In this document: piece by piece, positions 1-12,096 of the stretch
Numbering within the stretch: the stretch's first letter is position 1
How the letters are laid out: each line of letters begins with the position of its first letter
DNA from: Valencia hispanica
Lineage: Eukaryota > Chordata > Actinopteri > Cyprinodontiformes > Valenciidae
Length of the DNA: 64,000 nt
Direction: 5' to 3'
Assembly (NCBI GenBank): GCA_963556495.2
Contig: OY747702.1
Span: forward strand, 940,001 to 1,004,000
The notes under the pieces: generated by a model
What the model was told of the DNA's origin: nothing
The model's input: the letters and a program-made list of their open reading frames with translations, nothing else
Databases searched by the model: none
Program-made: the position numbers and the translations under genes

Positions 1-585
1 TATTTCTGTGCATTTTAATCACTTTTATTGTTTTACTTCTGAGTGTGAGTTTTATTATCATTATTCTTTTCTTAGTGGTTTAGTTGTGTGTTACTAGTTT
101 GGTGAGTTTGTTGATTAAAGTATGTTAACTGAAAGTGAATTATTTTTGTAATAAACTCTTGTATTTTGGAAAACCGTTATTATTTCACCTACATGTGTAG
201 TAACTCAGGTACGCCAAGAACTTATTCCTTCATCTATTGTTTAATTACCTCCGCCTTATCAGGCATGTAAGCATAAACATAAACTGAGACTGAACAATTT
301 GGCTATTGATATTCCTGGAATCCTGGTGGTGCTGCCAAACTTGGTAATTTTTACATAAAATTATTAATCTTATTAATAATTGCCCTAAGCAATTATTCAT
401 AATTATTCATAGCCAAAGCCTACCTATCTGTGGCACAACATGCGGATGTCATTGAAAACTTTGACGAGGGCAGTCTCATTGCTGTGGTGAGCAGGGAAAC
501 TAGACTGAAAAACATCAATGCAGTTGGTCATTGTTATGAAGCTATTTAACTGTTAAAACAGTTTTTTTCAATAATTTTACTGATG
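1..585. other. AT-rich stretch without a recognised gene
   Basis: No reading frame or repeat end was recognised here. The sequence is AT-rich and holds only short direct repeats (for example around 365-405, where an aattattcat unit recurs). It lies directly before a LINE fragment. Confidence 0.5.
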
Positions 586-587
586 AA

Positions 588-838
588 TGGAAGATTAGAG
601 ATTGGCCTGTAGTTCTGCATTAACATGTTGTCAAGATTGTTCTTCTATAGCAATGGTTTAATAACTGCCGTTTTTAAAGCCTGGGGGAAGACACCTGACA
701 GGAGGGATGAGTTCACTATTTGAATCAGATCAGACACAAGGACAGGGAAAACTTTCTTAAGTAAAGCTGTGAGTAGGATATCAAGACAGCAAGAGTAGGA
801 GCTTAATTGGTTAATGATTTCTTCTAGGTTTTTTTGGT
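588..838 (-). mobile_element. L2-type LINE reverse transcriptase fragment
   Basis: Read on the minus strand, this stretch matches the start of the reverse transcriptase in the fuller L2 LINE at 38,890-39,125. The shared features are a run of leucine and cysteine codons, the '[17 protein letters not shown]' block and the 'QNYRPISNL' block. It is a short internal piece with neither end of the element. It ends where the Ty3/gypsy reverse transcriptase begins, so one element probably inserted into, or was joined to, the other. Confidence 0.75.
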
Positions 839-845
839 TGCCTTC

Positions 846-1150
846 TTTTCCAAATTAGATGCGTCATCTGGATTTTACCAAATTGAACTTGATGAGGAGA
901 GTGCAAAATTGTGCACATTTAACACCCCTTTTGGAAGACATTGCTTTATTTGCATGCCTTTTGGGATCGCTTCAGCACCTGAAGTTTTCCACAAGACTAT
1001 AACAGATGTTTGATGGAATGGAGGGAGTAGGAGTTTTCCTGGAAGATGTGGTGATATGGGGAGCTACACAGAATGAACATGATGAAAGACTGGCATAGGT
1101 GATGCTAAAAGCTCAACTAAACTAAAGCTGAATAGACAAAAATGTCAGTT
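846..1150 (+). pseudogene. Gypsy reverse transcriptase, N-terminal part (broken)
   Basis: The translation begins with the RT block 'KLDASSGFYQIELDEESA' and continues through 'TPFGRHCFICMPFGI', both typical of gypsy RT. An in-frame stop follows near 1,012. After it, the catalytic motif region reads 'GVFLEDVVIWG', where an active enzyme would have an aspartate pair (xDD). One catalytic aspartate has therefore become glutamate, and another stop lies near 1,097. The piece cannot encode an active polymerase. It leads into the next open stretch at 1,155. Confidence 0.8.
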
Positions 1151-1154
1151 TGGA

Positions 1155-1556
1155 GTGAGTAAAGTAACATACCTGGGAGACAAGCTGTCTGCAGCCGGCA
1201 TTCAATCAGATCCTGAAAAGGTTAGAGCGATCACAGACATGCCACTACCAAATTATAAAAATGATTTACAGAGAGCGTTAGGCTTAGTCAACTATGTTGG
1301 AAGGACCAAATCAGCTAGGACCAAAGCACTGCATAGCTTGCTAGAAAACAAAACAGATTGGAAATGGAACCATGAGCACAACATAGAGTGGGAAATGCTG
1401 AATTGCAGCCTTGTAAAAAAAACAGTGCTCAAATTCTATGACCCAGTACGACCTGTGAAAGTATCTACAGATGTTTCTAAACAAGGTTTAGGAGCAGGTC
1501 TGCTACAGCAGCATGATGAAGGATGGTTTCCAGTGGCTAATGCGTCCAAACCATGA
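1155..1556 (+). pseudogene. Gypsy reverse transcriptase thumb and start of RNase H
   Basis: The 133-residue stretch starts at the RT thumb ('VTYLGDKLSAAGIQSDPEK', residues 4-22). It passes through the connection region, which matches gypsy 'LQRALGLVNYVGRF' blocks (here 'LQRALGLVNYVGR', residues 38-50), and enters RNase H at 'VKVSTDVSKQGLGAGLLQQ' (residues 101-119), where an RNase H catalytic aspartate is retained. A frameshift of one base at about 1,553 separates it from the remainder of RNase H. The first Met is only the first in-frame ATG after upstream damage. Confidence 0.85.
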
Positions 1557-2464
1557 CAGCAGCGGAAAGGAACTATGTGCAAATAGAAAAAGAGACATTA
1601 GGAGCAGTTTTTGAGTGTAAAAAGTTCCACGGATATATTTATGGAAGAGATGTGGTGTTGGAGACTGATCATAAACCTCTTATCTCTATTTCAACAAAGT
1701 CTTTGGGAGAAGCACTACCAAGGATTCAACGCCTGATGCTTCGTCTGCAAAAGTACAGTCTCAAGTTTGAGTTCACACCGGGTAGGCATCTCATTATGGC
1801 TGATGCACTCAGCAGAGCATCTTTAAGTTGTTCTGGCCAAAGTAATACTGAGCAGGATGTGCAAATACATGTTGATGTTATGCAAAAGTACCTGCCTGTT
1901 TCCACAGAAAGATGGACAAAGATAGAGAAAGCTACATCGGACGACGGAGAGCTGGGGAAAGTAATGAAAACAATTTGTTTGTCAGGTGACCAGCAGCTTA
2001 TCCATCCATACCAGAACTTCAGAGAGAAACTGTTTATAATCAGCAGAGTCCTATTGAAAGGTAAAAGGATTGTTATACCAGTTTCGATGAGTGCAGAAAT
2101 GCTACAAATCATACATGAAGGACATCTTGGTATCAAAAAGTGCAAACGAAGAGCCGGAGCTATAATGTACTGGCCAAACATGAAGAAAGACATCGACAGC
2201 TACATACAACGCTGTGAGTTGTGTCAACAACACAGATACCAACAACTAAAGGAGCCCATCATAAAGCATGACAAACCAGACAAGCCTTGGAAAAAAGTGG
2301 GAACTGACCCGTTTCATCTAGCAGGAAAGGACTACCTTGTGATGGATTATCTCTCAAACTACGCAGAAGTTGCTCATTTGACAGATACTACTGCAAAGCA
2401 GGTAATTAAACACTGCAAAGCAATTTTTCTCAAGACATGGTATTCCAGTAACAGTGGTGAGTGA
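1553..2464 (+). pseudogene. Gypsy RNase H and integrase zinc domain/core start
   Basis: The 303 residues hold the second half of RNase H, including 'AERNYVQIEKETLGAVF' with its catalytic Glu and 'LETDHKPL' with its catalytic Asp. A linker follows, ending in 'MADALSRA'. The integrase HHCC zinc-binding domain comes next: 'HEGHLGIKKCKRR' supplies the histidines and 'CELCQQHR' the cysteines. The start of the integrase core, 'VGTDPFHLAGKDYLVM', contains the first catalytic Asp. The frame breaks just before the second catalytic Asp. This is an inactive remnant of an integrase that would insert element cDNA. Confidence 0.88.
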
Positions 2465-2958
2465 TAATGGACCGCAGTTCAGCAGCCAGGACTACAAGGA
2501 TTCTGCTGATAAATCTGGATATACCGATGTAACCTCAAGCCCATTGTATCGTCAATCTAACGGTTTAGCAGAAAAGGGGGTGCAGATTGTCAAGAGACTC
2601 TTTAAAAAAGCAGCAGAAGAAAAAAGTGACCCTTACTTGGCCCTGCTTAATTACAGAGCTGGAGTGTGGAAAATCTCCAGCTGAACTTCTGATGCACAGA
2701 GAACTAAGAACACGTCTACCTTCAGCATCACACCTGCGGAAGAAAGGAAAAGACACAGCACAAACAAGACCATGTTTAGCATACAAGTCAGCAAAATCAC
2801 TATGTCCACTTGCTGAAGAGGATGTAGTTCGAGTAAGATGTGATGGAAAATGGGGGCCGGTTGCTAAGGTGATCAAGGAAACGACACCAAGGTCATATGA
2901 GGTCATCACAGAGTCAGCCCAGGACGACGCAGTGGACAGTGCAAAGAAGCTGCCCTAA
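2454..2958 (+). pseudogene. Gypsy integrase core end and C-terminal tail
   Basis: Two overlapping frames (2,454-2,684 and 2,587-2,958) continue the integrase. The first carries 'VSDNGPQFSS' with the second catalytic Asp and 'NGLAEKGVQIVK' with the catalytic Glu. The second carries the C-terminal tail with 'LLMHRELRTRLP' and a basic, proline-poor end. A shift near 2,660-2,680 divides them. The order and spacing fit a gypsy integrase of ordinary length, so the breaks look like simple decay rather than rearrangement. Confidence 0.82.
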
Positions 2959-3085
2959 ACCCCGATGTTCCCCTCGTCAACCAGAAAAGACCAGCCAGAG
3001 GTCTGAACTGGAACACTCCATCTACATCTCTGATCTTTATACAGCCGATCCAGGAAAACTGCCTGTTTATTTTAATAAAGCTTAA

Positions 3086-3985
3086 AAAATGGTCCAGGAA
3101 GAGGGCATTCAGGTTAATCCTGCATGAACTACAAATAACTACACAATAATTTATCCTAATGTCAATTTTTGTTATTTCTTTTTCAATAGTCATTTTAAAT
3201 AGTTCAAAGTAAGCTTTATGTTCATATCTTTAAAAAACTTGAATAATAATGTAACTGTTAATAAAATGACTTGATATCTACTATATGTTTTAATAAAAAA
3301 AAATTCGTAACAACTTTCGAACATCTAAATAACCAGTATGACAAAAACATAAACTGACAAACAGAAAACAGTCTTTCCATCCCGGTCCCTCCTCTCCTCA
3401 GCCCCCATTGCTTCATGTCCTAAACAAGAAATGAAAAATCAGTTAACAAAAACAGCAACACAAAATGTTTTAGGAAAATCTATATTATTAACACGATCAG
3501 TAATAAATTATGTATTGATGCACTGCTGCACATGTACATACAGTACTTTTTTATAAAAATAAAAAGATCTCATTTGTTTTTGGCCAACAAAGGGTGACAT
3601 CCCCCTCCAGATCCACCAGAATTGTCCTCATAAAGATAATTAGAAAATAAGTGAAGATGAGAAACATGGTAACTGTGTTAATTCATTAATAAACACAAGA
3701 GATCACATACTGAGATCACACTGGTAAAGAGGTAACAATTTCTCCTAAAAGGAGTCTTTTTATTTTGCTTTATTTGCAAAAAGTGAAATTAGCTGTTTTT
3801 AACAGGGGAAATACACAGAGAACCATTAGACCAACATACAAGCTCGTTTACAAGTGTTGATTAACAAAATAATATTAAAATACATGTCTTTACCAACAAC
3901 AAAAGCCAAACAACACAACCACTTTAAGTTTTTTTGTACCGCCAGATTTTAATGTACTCATATTTAAAACTGTACTCCCCTTATG
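3086..3985. other. Noncoding AT-rich interval
   Basis: No coding frame, terminal repeat or known repeat end was recognised in this interval. It may contain the decayed 3' LTR of the preceding gypsy element, but I found no partner copy to show this. Confidence 0.4.
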
Positions 3986-3989
3986 CTTC

Positions 3990-4250
3990 GTCTGCCACTT
4001 CGTCCGCCATTGTTGCTGGAACTAAAATCTCCCATTCAGCCTGCAATGTATTTTGGGATATGGAGTGTGCTGAAGGATACACCAGACCCATTTTTCAAAT
4101 CAGGGAAAAGAAGTATGGATTTGTGGGCCGCATTTTAAGGAGTCTTCGAATTTGGACAGGCTTCGTCGCGGCGCTGTGATGTAACTGTCCTTAAAATCCA
4201 GTCTTCAAAGGACGCAGTCCCTGAATTTGGACACAGCCTTAGCAAACTAT
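3990..4250. mobile_element. Possible nonautonomous DNA transposon fragment
   Basis: The stretch contains sequence recalled as a frequent fish MITE-like repeat: a 'gtgtccaaattcagggact' block at the right edge (minus strand), followed by text about a rise in 'tccaaattcgaagactcctt'. Two inward-facing copies of an 'aatttggac' word occur near 4,150 and 4,225. Terminal repeats and a target duplication could not be fixed, and no protein is encoded. The assignment rests on recollection of the family. Confidence 0.3.
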
Positions 4251-4366
4251 AGTGTCTTCTTTTACCGCATCCAAAACTCCCGATTAGTAACCTATTCAAT
4301 TCAATTCAATTTAGAAATACTTTATTGATCCCAGAGGGAAATTAAGTGTTGGTATAGCTCATATAA

Positions 4367-4558
4367 TTAATTCTTTAAGGAGTTGTTGTAGATGATGATG
4401 GCTGTGGGCAGGAAGGATTTCCTGTAGCGGTCTGTATTGCAGCGAAACTGAAGAAGCCTCCGACTGAAGACGCTCTGTTGTTGTATGACTCTCTCATCAA
4501 GAGGATGCTCAGGGTTGTCCATAATTTTTTTGATTTTATGAAGAATCCTTCTTTGCAT
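4367..4558 (-). pseudogene. Rex1-like LINE reverse transcriptase C-terminus
   Basis: These 63 residues end in 'NTDRYRKSFLPTAIIIYN', the usual C-terminal signature of Rex1/CR1-like polymerases. The frame is separated from the upstream RT by a frameshift near 4,560-4,580. The stop is followed by the noncoding 3' end of the element. Confidence 0.8.
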
Positions 4559-4577
4559 TATGATTTGTCCAGATATT

Positions 4578-5814
4578 TCACAGTTGTCCTAAGAACAGAA
4601 CCAGAACCTTCTTTATCAGGTTCTTTAGCCTTTTTAAATCCCTGTCTCTGATGCTGCTGCCCCAACAAATGACGGCTGAAGAGTTTACACTCTCCACAAC
4701 AGACTTGTAGAAGATCTGCAGTATCTTGCTGCAAACCTTGAAGGACCTAAGCTTCCTCAAGAAGTACAGTCTGCTCTGTCCCTTCTTGTAGATGGCTTCA
4801 CTGTTGCGCCTCCAGTCCAGTCTGTTGTCAAGGTGAACTCCAAGGTATTTATATTCCTCAACCACCTCCACTTCTTCTCCCATGATGGAAACAGTGTTTG
4901 ACTTATCCCTGTTTCTTCTGAAATCTACAATCATCTCCTTTGTTTTGTTCACATTCAAGGTGAGACGATTGTTTCCACACCATGTCACAAAGCGGTCCAC
5001 CAGCTCTCTGTATTCAGCTTCCTGTCCATCTCTGATACACCCGACAATTGCAGAGTCATCTGAGTATTTCTGCAGATGACAGGTCTCTGATTTGTACTGG
5101 AAGTCTGAGGTGTACAGAGTGAAAAGGAATGGTGAGAGTACGGTCCCTTGTGGTGCTCCTGTGCTGCTGACCACCTGGTTTGACACACAATTCTTCAGTC
5201 TCACAAATTGTGGTCTGTTGGTCAGGTAGTCATTGATCCAGGTGATTGTTGAGGGGTCCACCTGTGTCTTCAGGAGTTTCTGACAAAGCAAATCAGGCTG
5301 AATTGTGTTAAATGCACTAGATACATCAAAGAACATGATCCTCACAGTGCTCCCTGCTTTGTCCAGATGACAGTGGGTTGGTTGAAGCAGGTGGATGATG
5401 GCATCTTCAACTCCAACTCCACAGCGATAAGCAAACTGCAGTGGGTCCTGATATGTTCTTGTTTGCTTACTCAGGGGCGCAAACAGGAGTCTCTCCAGGA
5501 CCTTCATGATGTGGGATGTCAGGGCAACGGGTCTATAGTCATTGATGACTGATGGGTGAGTTCTTTTGGGTACTGGAACAACGCAGGATGTCTTCCACAA
5601 CACTGGAACCTTCTCCTGAGTTAGGTTAAGGTTGAAGAATCCCACAGAGCTGCTCTGCACAGGCCTTCAGGTCTCTGGGGCTGACACCATCTGGACCTGC
5701 AGCCTTGTTCCGGTTCAGTTTCTCCAGCTGCCTCTTCACCTGACTTTTGGAGACAGACAAGTGGGAGGGGGAGGCAAAGGGGGTAGCAGCATTTCCTGAC
5801 TTGATTGAAGTCAA
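4578..5814 (-). pseudogene. Rex1-like LINE reverse transcriptase
   Basis: The main frame (4,578-5,660, 360 residues) holds the RT palm and thumb: 'YRPVALTSHIMKVLER', 'IMFFDVSSAFNTIQP' with a catalytic Asp, 'GAPQGTVLSPFLFTLYTS', 'YSDDSAIVGC' with the catalytic Asp pair, and 'EYKYLGVHLDNRLDW'. A separate frame at 5,626-5,814 gives the earlier 'RNKAAGPDGVSPR' block, so a frameshift lies near 5,640. The enzyme would copy LINE RNA into the genome by target-primed synthesis. The endonuclease is absent, so the copy is dead. The catalytic residues visible here are intact. Confidence 0.87.
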
Positions 5815-6085
5815 ACCTGGTTGAAGTCACACCCTCTGTTGGTTGTCTTGGGCCAATTCATTTGCATGAGGCATTGTAATCTGTATGTGAGCCGCCCATG
5901 GCCCCAGGCCTGGTAGTATGACTGTTTTTGTTAGCTGGTCTGAACCTGATGGAAAGTAAAAGGAAATACCAAACCAAATGACTTAGCTGAGTATGAAAAT
6001 ACAACATAAAGAAAAAGTTAAACACCAGCATTACTTTGTTTAAAAAATAGGTGGCGCTTTTTTAGGGACATGGCAACCTTTATTT

Positions 6086-6229
<144 letters not shown>

Positions 6230-6544
6230 GCGGACCAATGGCTCCTCACAGCAGCAATTGAACACTCATATGGAGAAGCCTAATTTGCACCACCATGGTC
6301 ATTTACACACACACAGGTGTGGGGATTCAGGTGTTTACAGGTACATTCTTGGGCTGATGTTATCATTACTAAATCTTGTAACAACCAGTACCATGGGCTT
6401 TTCAGTGATGCTGATATTGTATTCATATATCTATTTGTGGGTTGTGGTTTATGTAGTTCTCAGTTTGCATTGTTTAATTTGTTTTGTCGTTTTTTTTCCC
6501 CTCTCCATGCCGTCCTGCTGGTGTGGAGGGAGACTGTGATGTTT

Positions 6545-6850
6545 TCTTGTGTTTTCTTTCTTCCCCTTCCTTTGTTGTATCTTCAGCTTACCCTCTCCCT
6601 CTTAAACTTTTCTCCCTACCTCTCTTCATCTACTTTCATTCTTCCCCTTTATTTTCCGTCTCTGTATCCCTGGCGCATCAAAAAAACCAACAAACCCACA
6701 GTAATTTCTATTAAAGATTTCTTACACATATATATCAAGCGGAGTACTGTAGCAAAAGCTGTAATGCTCCACTTGTAATAGTAAATCTGTTGAGCTTCTA
6801 CTTGGTACTGAGACACCAATTCTGAGCTCCACACTGCCATACAGGACGCG
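6545..6850 (+). mobile_element. L1-like LINE 3' end (first copy)
   Basis: This stretch matches the reverse complement of 28,118-28,400 over its whole length. Shared text includes 'gtatcttcagcttaccctc', 'tatatatcaagcggagtact' and 'caccaattctgagc'. The second copy ends in a run of A on its own strand, which is how L1-type retroposons end. It encodes nothing; upstream sequence from about 6,320 may belong to the same element. Confidence 0.6.
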
Positions 6851-9720
6851 TGAAAAAACAAAAAAGACAAGCAACCCTAGTGCTGGTTGATTACACCTTC
6901 TTAAAGACAGTTATTAGTTAGGCTTTCAGTCTTATTAACCAGGAACATTCTAGCTGCACTTGTTTTGTGTTTTTTTTGCTCACAGAATGATGAAAGTAAA
7001 AACAGAAAAGTTGCTGAAAACACTGTCAACAATTACTTAAAAGTAGGAGTTCTCAAACTGCTGTAACCTAAATTACAGTTAAGATTCCCATTTGTTTGCA
7101 TTACAGAGCAAGCCACGGAACAGGTCTATGAAATCTGCTCCACAGTGTGCGCTGAATGCTTTGTCAATATCAGATGCCATGAGCCCTGGGCCTGGGATCA
7201 TGGCAGGCATCACAGCTATCTCTGGCACAGCTACGATTATTGAACGGTTTACCCTGAGAGGAAGGGCTGGTGGCTGCATGCGTGTTTGATGCCCTCCATC
7301 TTTCGCTGTCATTGTGGCTGTTCCTCTGTGTCTAATCTTGCCAGGGCACCAGCTCCACACAGAATGGCATCTCCTAGGGCATACAGCACTTCTTTTCAGA
7401 ACTTCCCCCCTTCCCCTTCTCTCCCACACAAATGCCCATCTAGTTAGGGCTCCTGAGGCCACGCTGCAGTTGATGAAGCAAAGTTCACATTGCTGGAATG
7501 ATTGCAGTGACAGCTGTGTTTTTCTGGTTGTCTGCAAAGACTGTCTGCAGAGTCAAAATAAATCTCTCGAAGGGAATAAAACCAGAATACATTAAAATAA
7601 AGCATTTCAATTTAAGTTTATGCTATTCAGTGTATAGTTATGGTAAACATAAAATCTGCCATGTCAGCTCTAAACGAATGGGCTTTTAGCTTTGACAATA
7701 CGATAAAGTTTCCCAGTTGAGTTTCACAAACAATTTATCAGTAGTTCCACTATCTATTTGATTGGAATTGAGCGCAGTCAACAGCAGAGGAGACAAAACC
7801 GTTTAGCGTTACAACCCGTATACGGAACGTTGCAAACAAAACCTGGATTTTAACACCCACAAAGGTCTAATTAATGTCCTCCGGTAAAATAGGTTTTCCA
7901 CAAGTCTTACGTCCACAATCTAACATAAAATGCAGCTATCAACCCTTTGTAACCTTATAAAATAGCGTTTACACTACAGATCTAAAGATCTGTTTACACC
8001 CAAGCAGAACAACTAAATCCAACAAATGCAGCAAAAACAGTGAAATAAACAATAAAACAATCTTTAAATTATTTATCATAAGCTAATTTACCTCTGCCAA
8101 GACATAACCTTATTTGAACAATTTTCAAGAAGATGGGATGAGAGAATCCATGGTCTGCGGTCTCAGCATTAATTTCAGGAAAAACCGCTGACAGCATTTG
8201 CAGCACACATACCTACATTTGTCGAAATTCTGGTGTTGTTAGCTACAAGGTTAAAAATTAAATTCCCTTATTCTTATTCTTTTCTGCAAAATATGACGTT
8301 ATTTGCCAGTGAAAATGTTTTGTCTTACTTTATCAAAACAGTTATCTAAATAGGTACAGATTATGGAATATCTGAAATGTAACCATGAAACTGAAACTTG
8401 CAATGTTTCATGAACAGTGTGACAGTATCCACAGAGCATAGAAAAGATTCTAGAAGTAAAATATTGACTAAAAATAAAAAATAAAAATGCTCCATGCAAA
8501 AAGTAATCAAAATATTCTCAGATGTTGATATCAGATAAACATCTTTATTTAAATAACTTTATTTTAGTATTTATGTGAGACACTGAGATGGGCGGTGCTC
8601 ATTAAGTTCAACTCCAAGCTGCCGCTACTGCAAAACAACACAACCGTCACCAACTAATTCCTGGAAGGAACATTTTGAACACATATTAATACTGTCAGAT
8701 GTCAAGCCTGCTTATACTTTATTGATACGATGGGAGAACGGCACCAACGAGCGCAGCTAAGCGGTATCCTCCAGATCAGTAACATATGTCAGTGGTTTCC
8801 AAGCTATTTCTGCTGGGCCCTTCTTTGGTTTATAAGAACATGTTCAGGCCCCCCCTCCCCTCCTTAGTGTAATTATTACTTATACTATAATAATATTATT
8901 AATTTATCATTATTTTATTTTTATTTGTTTTACTGTGTAGTATTATATAACATTGCTTTCAATACATTTTAATGCCTCTCTGTGCACAATTGATTTAAAA
9001 TATAAAGAACTCTGAGAGGGAAAAAAACAGTTGTAAAGGTTGTTTTGCAAAACTAAGGTCTTCAATCATCAACTTTTCAGTACCAGGTGTGAGCCTGCTG
9101 TGATGTCACTTTATCGGCCAGGTGGAGGTGTGTGCTTGTTGCATGACTGAATTTGGTTCATGGAACAACGCGTTCAGAAATACACCACTATATGAAAGTT
9201 TCATAAAAAACTTGCTGCAGTAAAATGTGTGGTCAAGATCACTGCCCTCTTCCTTTAACAAGATGAGACTCTCATCTGGCAGTTTAAAGTCCCTTGACAG
9301 CACATTTCCACTTAATAGTTATCAGGACTCACTGTGAAACCGAACGACTGTCGGTCGTTCTAGTACATTCTCTAGTACAGTACCACAGAAATCTGGGCCA
9401 GGCTGTGTTTAATGTAGTTGACTGTGCCTAGTGACATTACTAGTGGGAGACCTCTGTGAGAACTGTCAGGAAGCATCATCCAACCAGGGAAGTGGCTGCA
9501 TGTTTTCTTAAAATCATTGACAATAAAATCACAAGGGGCAGGTAAAACAATAGGAAGTATCTTTCCCAAAACTTTAACAGTAGGCTTTGATCCACTCTCG
9601 ACCTGCTTGCTCCACTTAAAGTCACATTTAGAACTTGCATCTCTGTCGAGAAATGAAAACCTTAAAAAAACAAAGAACCTTTAACTGCATCTTAAACATC
9701 AAATCCTCGATGGCAGAAAA
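6851..9720. other. Long interval without a recognised gene
   Basis: No protein family, RNA gene or terminal repeat could be assigned with confidence. A 152-residue open frame on the minus strand (7,079-7,537) matches nothing I know. At 8,790 a 'cagtggtttccaagc' word resembles one end of a hAT-like element, but no opposite end was found. The rest is AT-rich, with GC-richer text around 8,845-8,870. Confidence 0.4.
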
Positions 9721-9729
9721 CTTTATCCA

Positions 9730-10690
9730 GCTCAGGACAAAACTGAGGCTCAGAGAACTTTTACCAAAACTACAATCACTGTCTTTTAATCCTTCTTTGC
9801 AAGTGAAGAACTTGGGTGTTTTGGGCGAACTTATATCCCTCACATTAAAAACATCACTAAAATAGGTCTTTATCATCTAAAGACCTATCATCACCAGTTG
9901 AATTGATTACTGTGATGCCTTGATTTTAAGGTTCTTTTAATGGTTTTTAAGTGTCTTCATGGTCTTGGGCCTTCTTATTTTTCAGAACTGCTTTTACCAT
10001 ATGAACCTTCACGGTCTCTGCGCTCCTCTGACAGCCAGTCAGGACACACACTCACGGTGAGGTGTCTTTCCATTATTATGGCCCTTCTCTCTGGAACAGG
10101 CTGCCAGAGGACCTCAGGGCTGCAGAGAATGTTCATGTTTTTAAGAGCAGGCTTGAGACTCACCTTTTTAGCCTAGCTTTTAACTGAATATATTTTATTA
10201 AAGGCTGTTTAATTGCTCTGCGTGTTTCGCTTTATAAATAAAAGTGTTTTACTATTTAATCTTACCATATTTATTCACTGTTAATTTTTATATTTTAACC
10301 TGTTATTTTAATCTTCCTTCCAGTGTTTCCTCAATGGGAGCCCTCTGCCTCAGGAGCGGTAGTTGGCTGTAGATGGCTGTTTGCTCTCCAGGTAGCACTT
10401 GGGTAGAGGTGGGGGTCTAGGACTTGCCTCCTCTGGGCGCCCTGGGTCAGTGGCTTGGTTACTGCACTTGATGTGCTGCTGCCGGTGCAGATGGCTCCTT
10501 TGCTGGCATTTCCTAACCTGGCTCAGCCCCATGTCCTTTTTATTGCTGCTCTTAAGTCTGTGGGGGCGTGAAAGTTGGGTCTGGGGGAGGGTGGTATAAC
10601 TGTGATCATGCTTTTAATTATGTGGGGGAGGGCTAGGAATGTGGTCTTTGAGGGGTCATTTTAATTCTGTATATCACTTTGAGCTTTTTT
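9730..10690 (+). mobile_element. L2-type LINE fragment (RT C-terminus and 3' UTR)
   Basis: Broken frames give the end of a LINE polymerase: 'PSLQVKNLGV' (near 9,790), then 'VFKCLHGLGPSY' and 'EPSRSLRSSDS' (9,943-10,035), then 'RAGLRLTFLA' just before a stop at about 10,176. In fish LINEs these blocks are joined in one frame; here at least three shifts separate them. The following GC-rich text to about 10,690 ends in 'cactttgagctttttt', like the 'cactttgagct' end of many fish LINE 3' UTRs. The fragment is inactive. Confidence 0.7.
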
Positions 10691-12090
10691 TCAACAGGCT
10701 TGAGACAACACAGCCTGACAGAAAAAATAGTCATAATGCACATCAAATTAAACAGAAGACCACGCGCTACAAGGCTATCTAAACTATTTTTACCAACCAC
10801 AAACATAACTCAGATGCCACGTAAATAACTATTTGCGAACAAACTCGTAACATCATAGTTTTGTCAACCTAACATCATAGTTTTGTCAACCCAGCCGCCA
10901 CATTTCTGGCTCTACCGCAGCAATCCTTTGTCCTAAATTCACAAGCAGCCCCTCAAATGAAAGCATAGAAACAGCCGATTCCAAGGATACATCTGCCAAG
11001 ACGCTACACCAATGCACCACGGAGATATAAGCCAAAGTATAACACAACAGGAAATCGCTTTTCAGAATCGCAGTAGTAAAATTTGCCTTACCTTTGCCGT
11101 TTTGCTGTAAAGATGATTTCTTCGACAAATAAATGGTATTTTCTGATACTTCCATCTCTTATGCACCATTCAGAACTTTTCGGGCGTCTCTCTTACTATT
11201 TGTGGCTCCTATAAAGTGTTTTTGTCGTCTCTTAGCTGAGAATGCTGGCACTTCCAGGTACTCTGTTCTCGGCTCTCTGGTTGGCTGACTGTGTTGTCAA
11301 TCTTGTTTGGAAAGTTTTGGCGTTATTCTATAGGCTTCTACGAATCCAACAAGGTATCGCTCATCAAAATTGACCAATCCGCTGCGAGGGTAGGTCTTTG
11401 CGTAAAATAAAACTACCAGCCGGCAAGGCATGTGCACTACACAAGAGGGCGCACAGGATAAAAATATACATATATCCATTATTGAATTATTATCAGATTT
11501 TTTTCTCCAAAAACACCCAAAAGTGTTTATTTTAGGACTACTGAACACTATGTGACATTAAAATAAAAAAAATTAACTTTTACATGACAAAAATAGAAAT
11601 GGCACTTTGTCCAAACTGTGCCAAACTGGACACCTCGCTGACTTGCCTGTACTTAAACCTCTCTAGTTTTGTCCTGCTTCACATAATCAGTATCAACTTT
11701 TACAGAGATAATGTCCAAATGTTGTATTTACATTTTATTGAGTAACCACTGCCATTCAAGCAATATCCATAGTTTTTCAATATAAATCATGTTTGTTGTT
11801 TTAGGCGTGTTCTATCTTCAGTTTCTCCTAACCAGTAACAGATAACATGCATAATGATACATCTATCAATTCTACTCAATGTTACCTTTACAATGACACA
11901 AAAATGGTTCAAATTTACCGTTTGGTTGCTGAAATATACAAATTTTTAATGGGTAAGCATTTTTCAAGAAACAGGCTTCAAATTAAAGCCCTGGGTTCAA
12001 CAGGCAATGCTCCGGAGTAGGACGAGGGAAAGTTGATCAGGAAATTGTATATGTCAGGGGATGGGCGTCATTTTAGCTGGTGACACCGGG
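10691..12090. other. Interval without a recognised gene
   Basis: No coding region could be assigned. A 22-bp unit is repeated head to tail at 10,849-10,892. Part of the interval (about 11,310-11,410) looks distantly similar to 29,280-29,370 inside the piggyBac-like MITE, sharing 'attctatagg', an 'aaattg.ccaat' core and 'aggtct..gcgtaa'. A relic of the same MITE family may therefore be present. Confidence 0.4.
10849..10892 (+). repeat. 22-bp tandem duplication
   Basis: Two adjacent copies of a 22-bp unit beginning 'aacatcatagttttgtcaac' differ only at the last base. It is a simple local duplication outside any recognised gene. Confidence 0.95.
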
Positions 12091-12096
12091 TATATT

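Larger units (their letters stand above)
846..3085 (+). mobile_element. Decayed Ty3/gypsy retrotransposon (pol region)
   Basis: In order, the region encodes reverse transcriptase, RNase H, a zinc-binding integrase domain, the integrase core and an integrase C-terminal tail, which is the gypsy order of pol domains. The frames are broken by stops and frameshifts at about 1,012, 1,097, 1,553, 2,455 and 2,680. No gag, protease or LTR pair was found, so this is a 5'-truncated remnant. The RNase H and integrase resemble the K02A2.6-like, Mag-type gypsy proteins frequent in animals; the clade is inferred from memory. Confidence 0.85.
4285..5830 (-). mobile_element. Rex1-like (CR1-related) LINE, 5' truncated
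   Basis: The minus strand carries the second half of a non-LTR reverse transcriptase in three frames, followed by a 3' end with 'tactttattgatcccagagg' in plus orientation, a 3' tail I associate with fish Rex1/Babar elements. The 5' end is lost upstream of the 'KAAGPDG' block, as is usual for LINE copies that stop early during reverse transcription. No matching target duplication was identified. Confidence 0.8.

Noticed and set aside
7079..7537. 152-residue minus-strand open frame
   Set aside because: No recognisable domain or coding signature; overlapping plus-strand frames are equally open. Kept only as a remark on the interval.
8790..8870. Left end of a hAT element ('cagtggtttccaagc')
   Set aside because: No matching right end or octamer duplication was found nearby.
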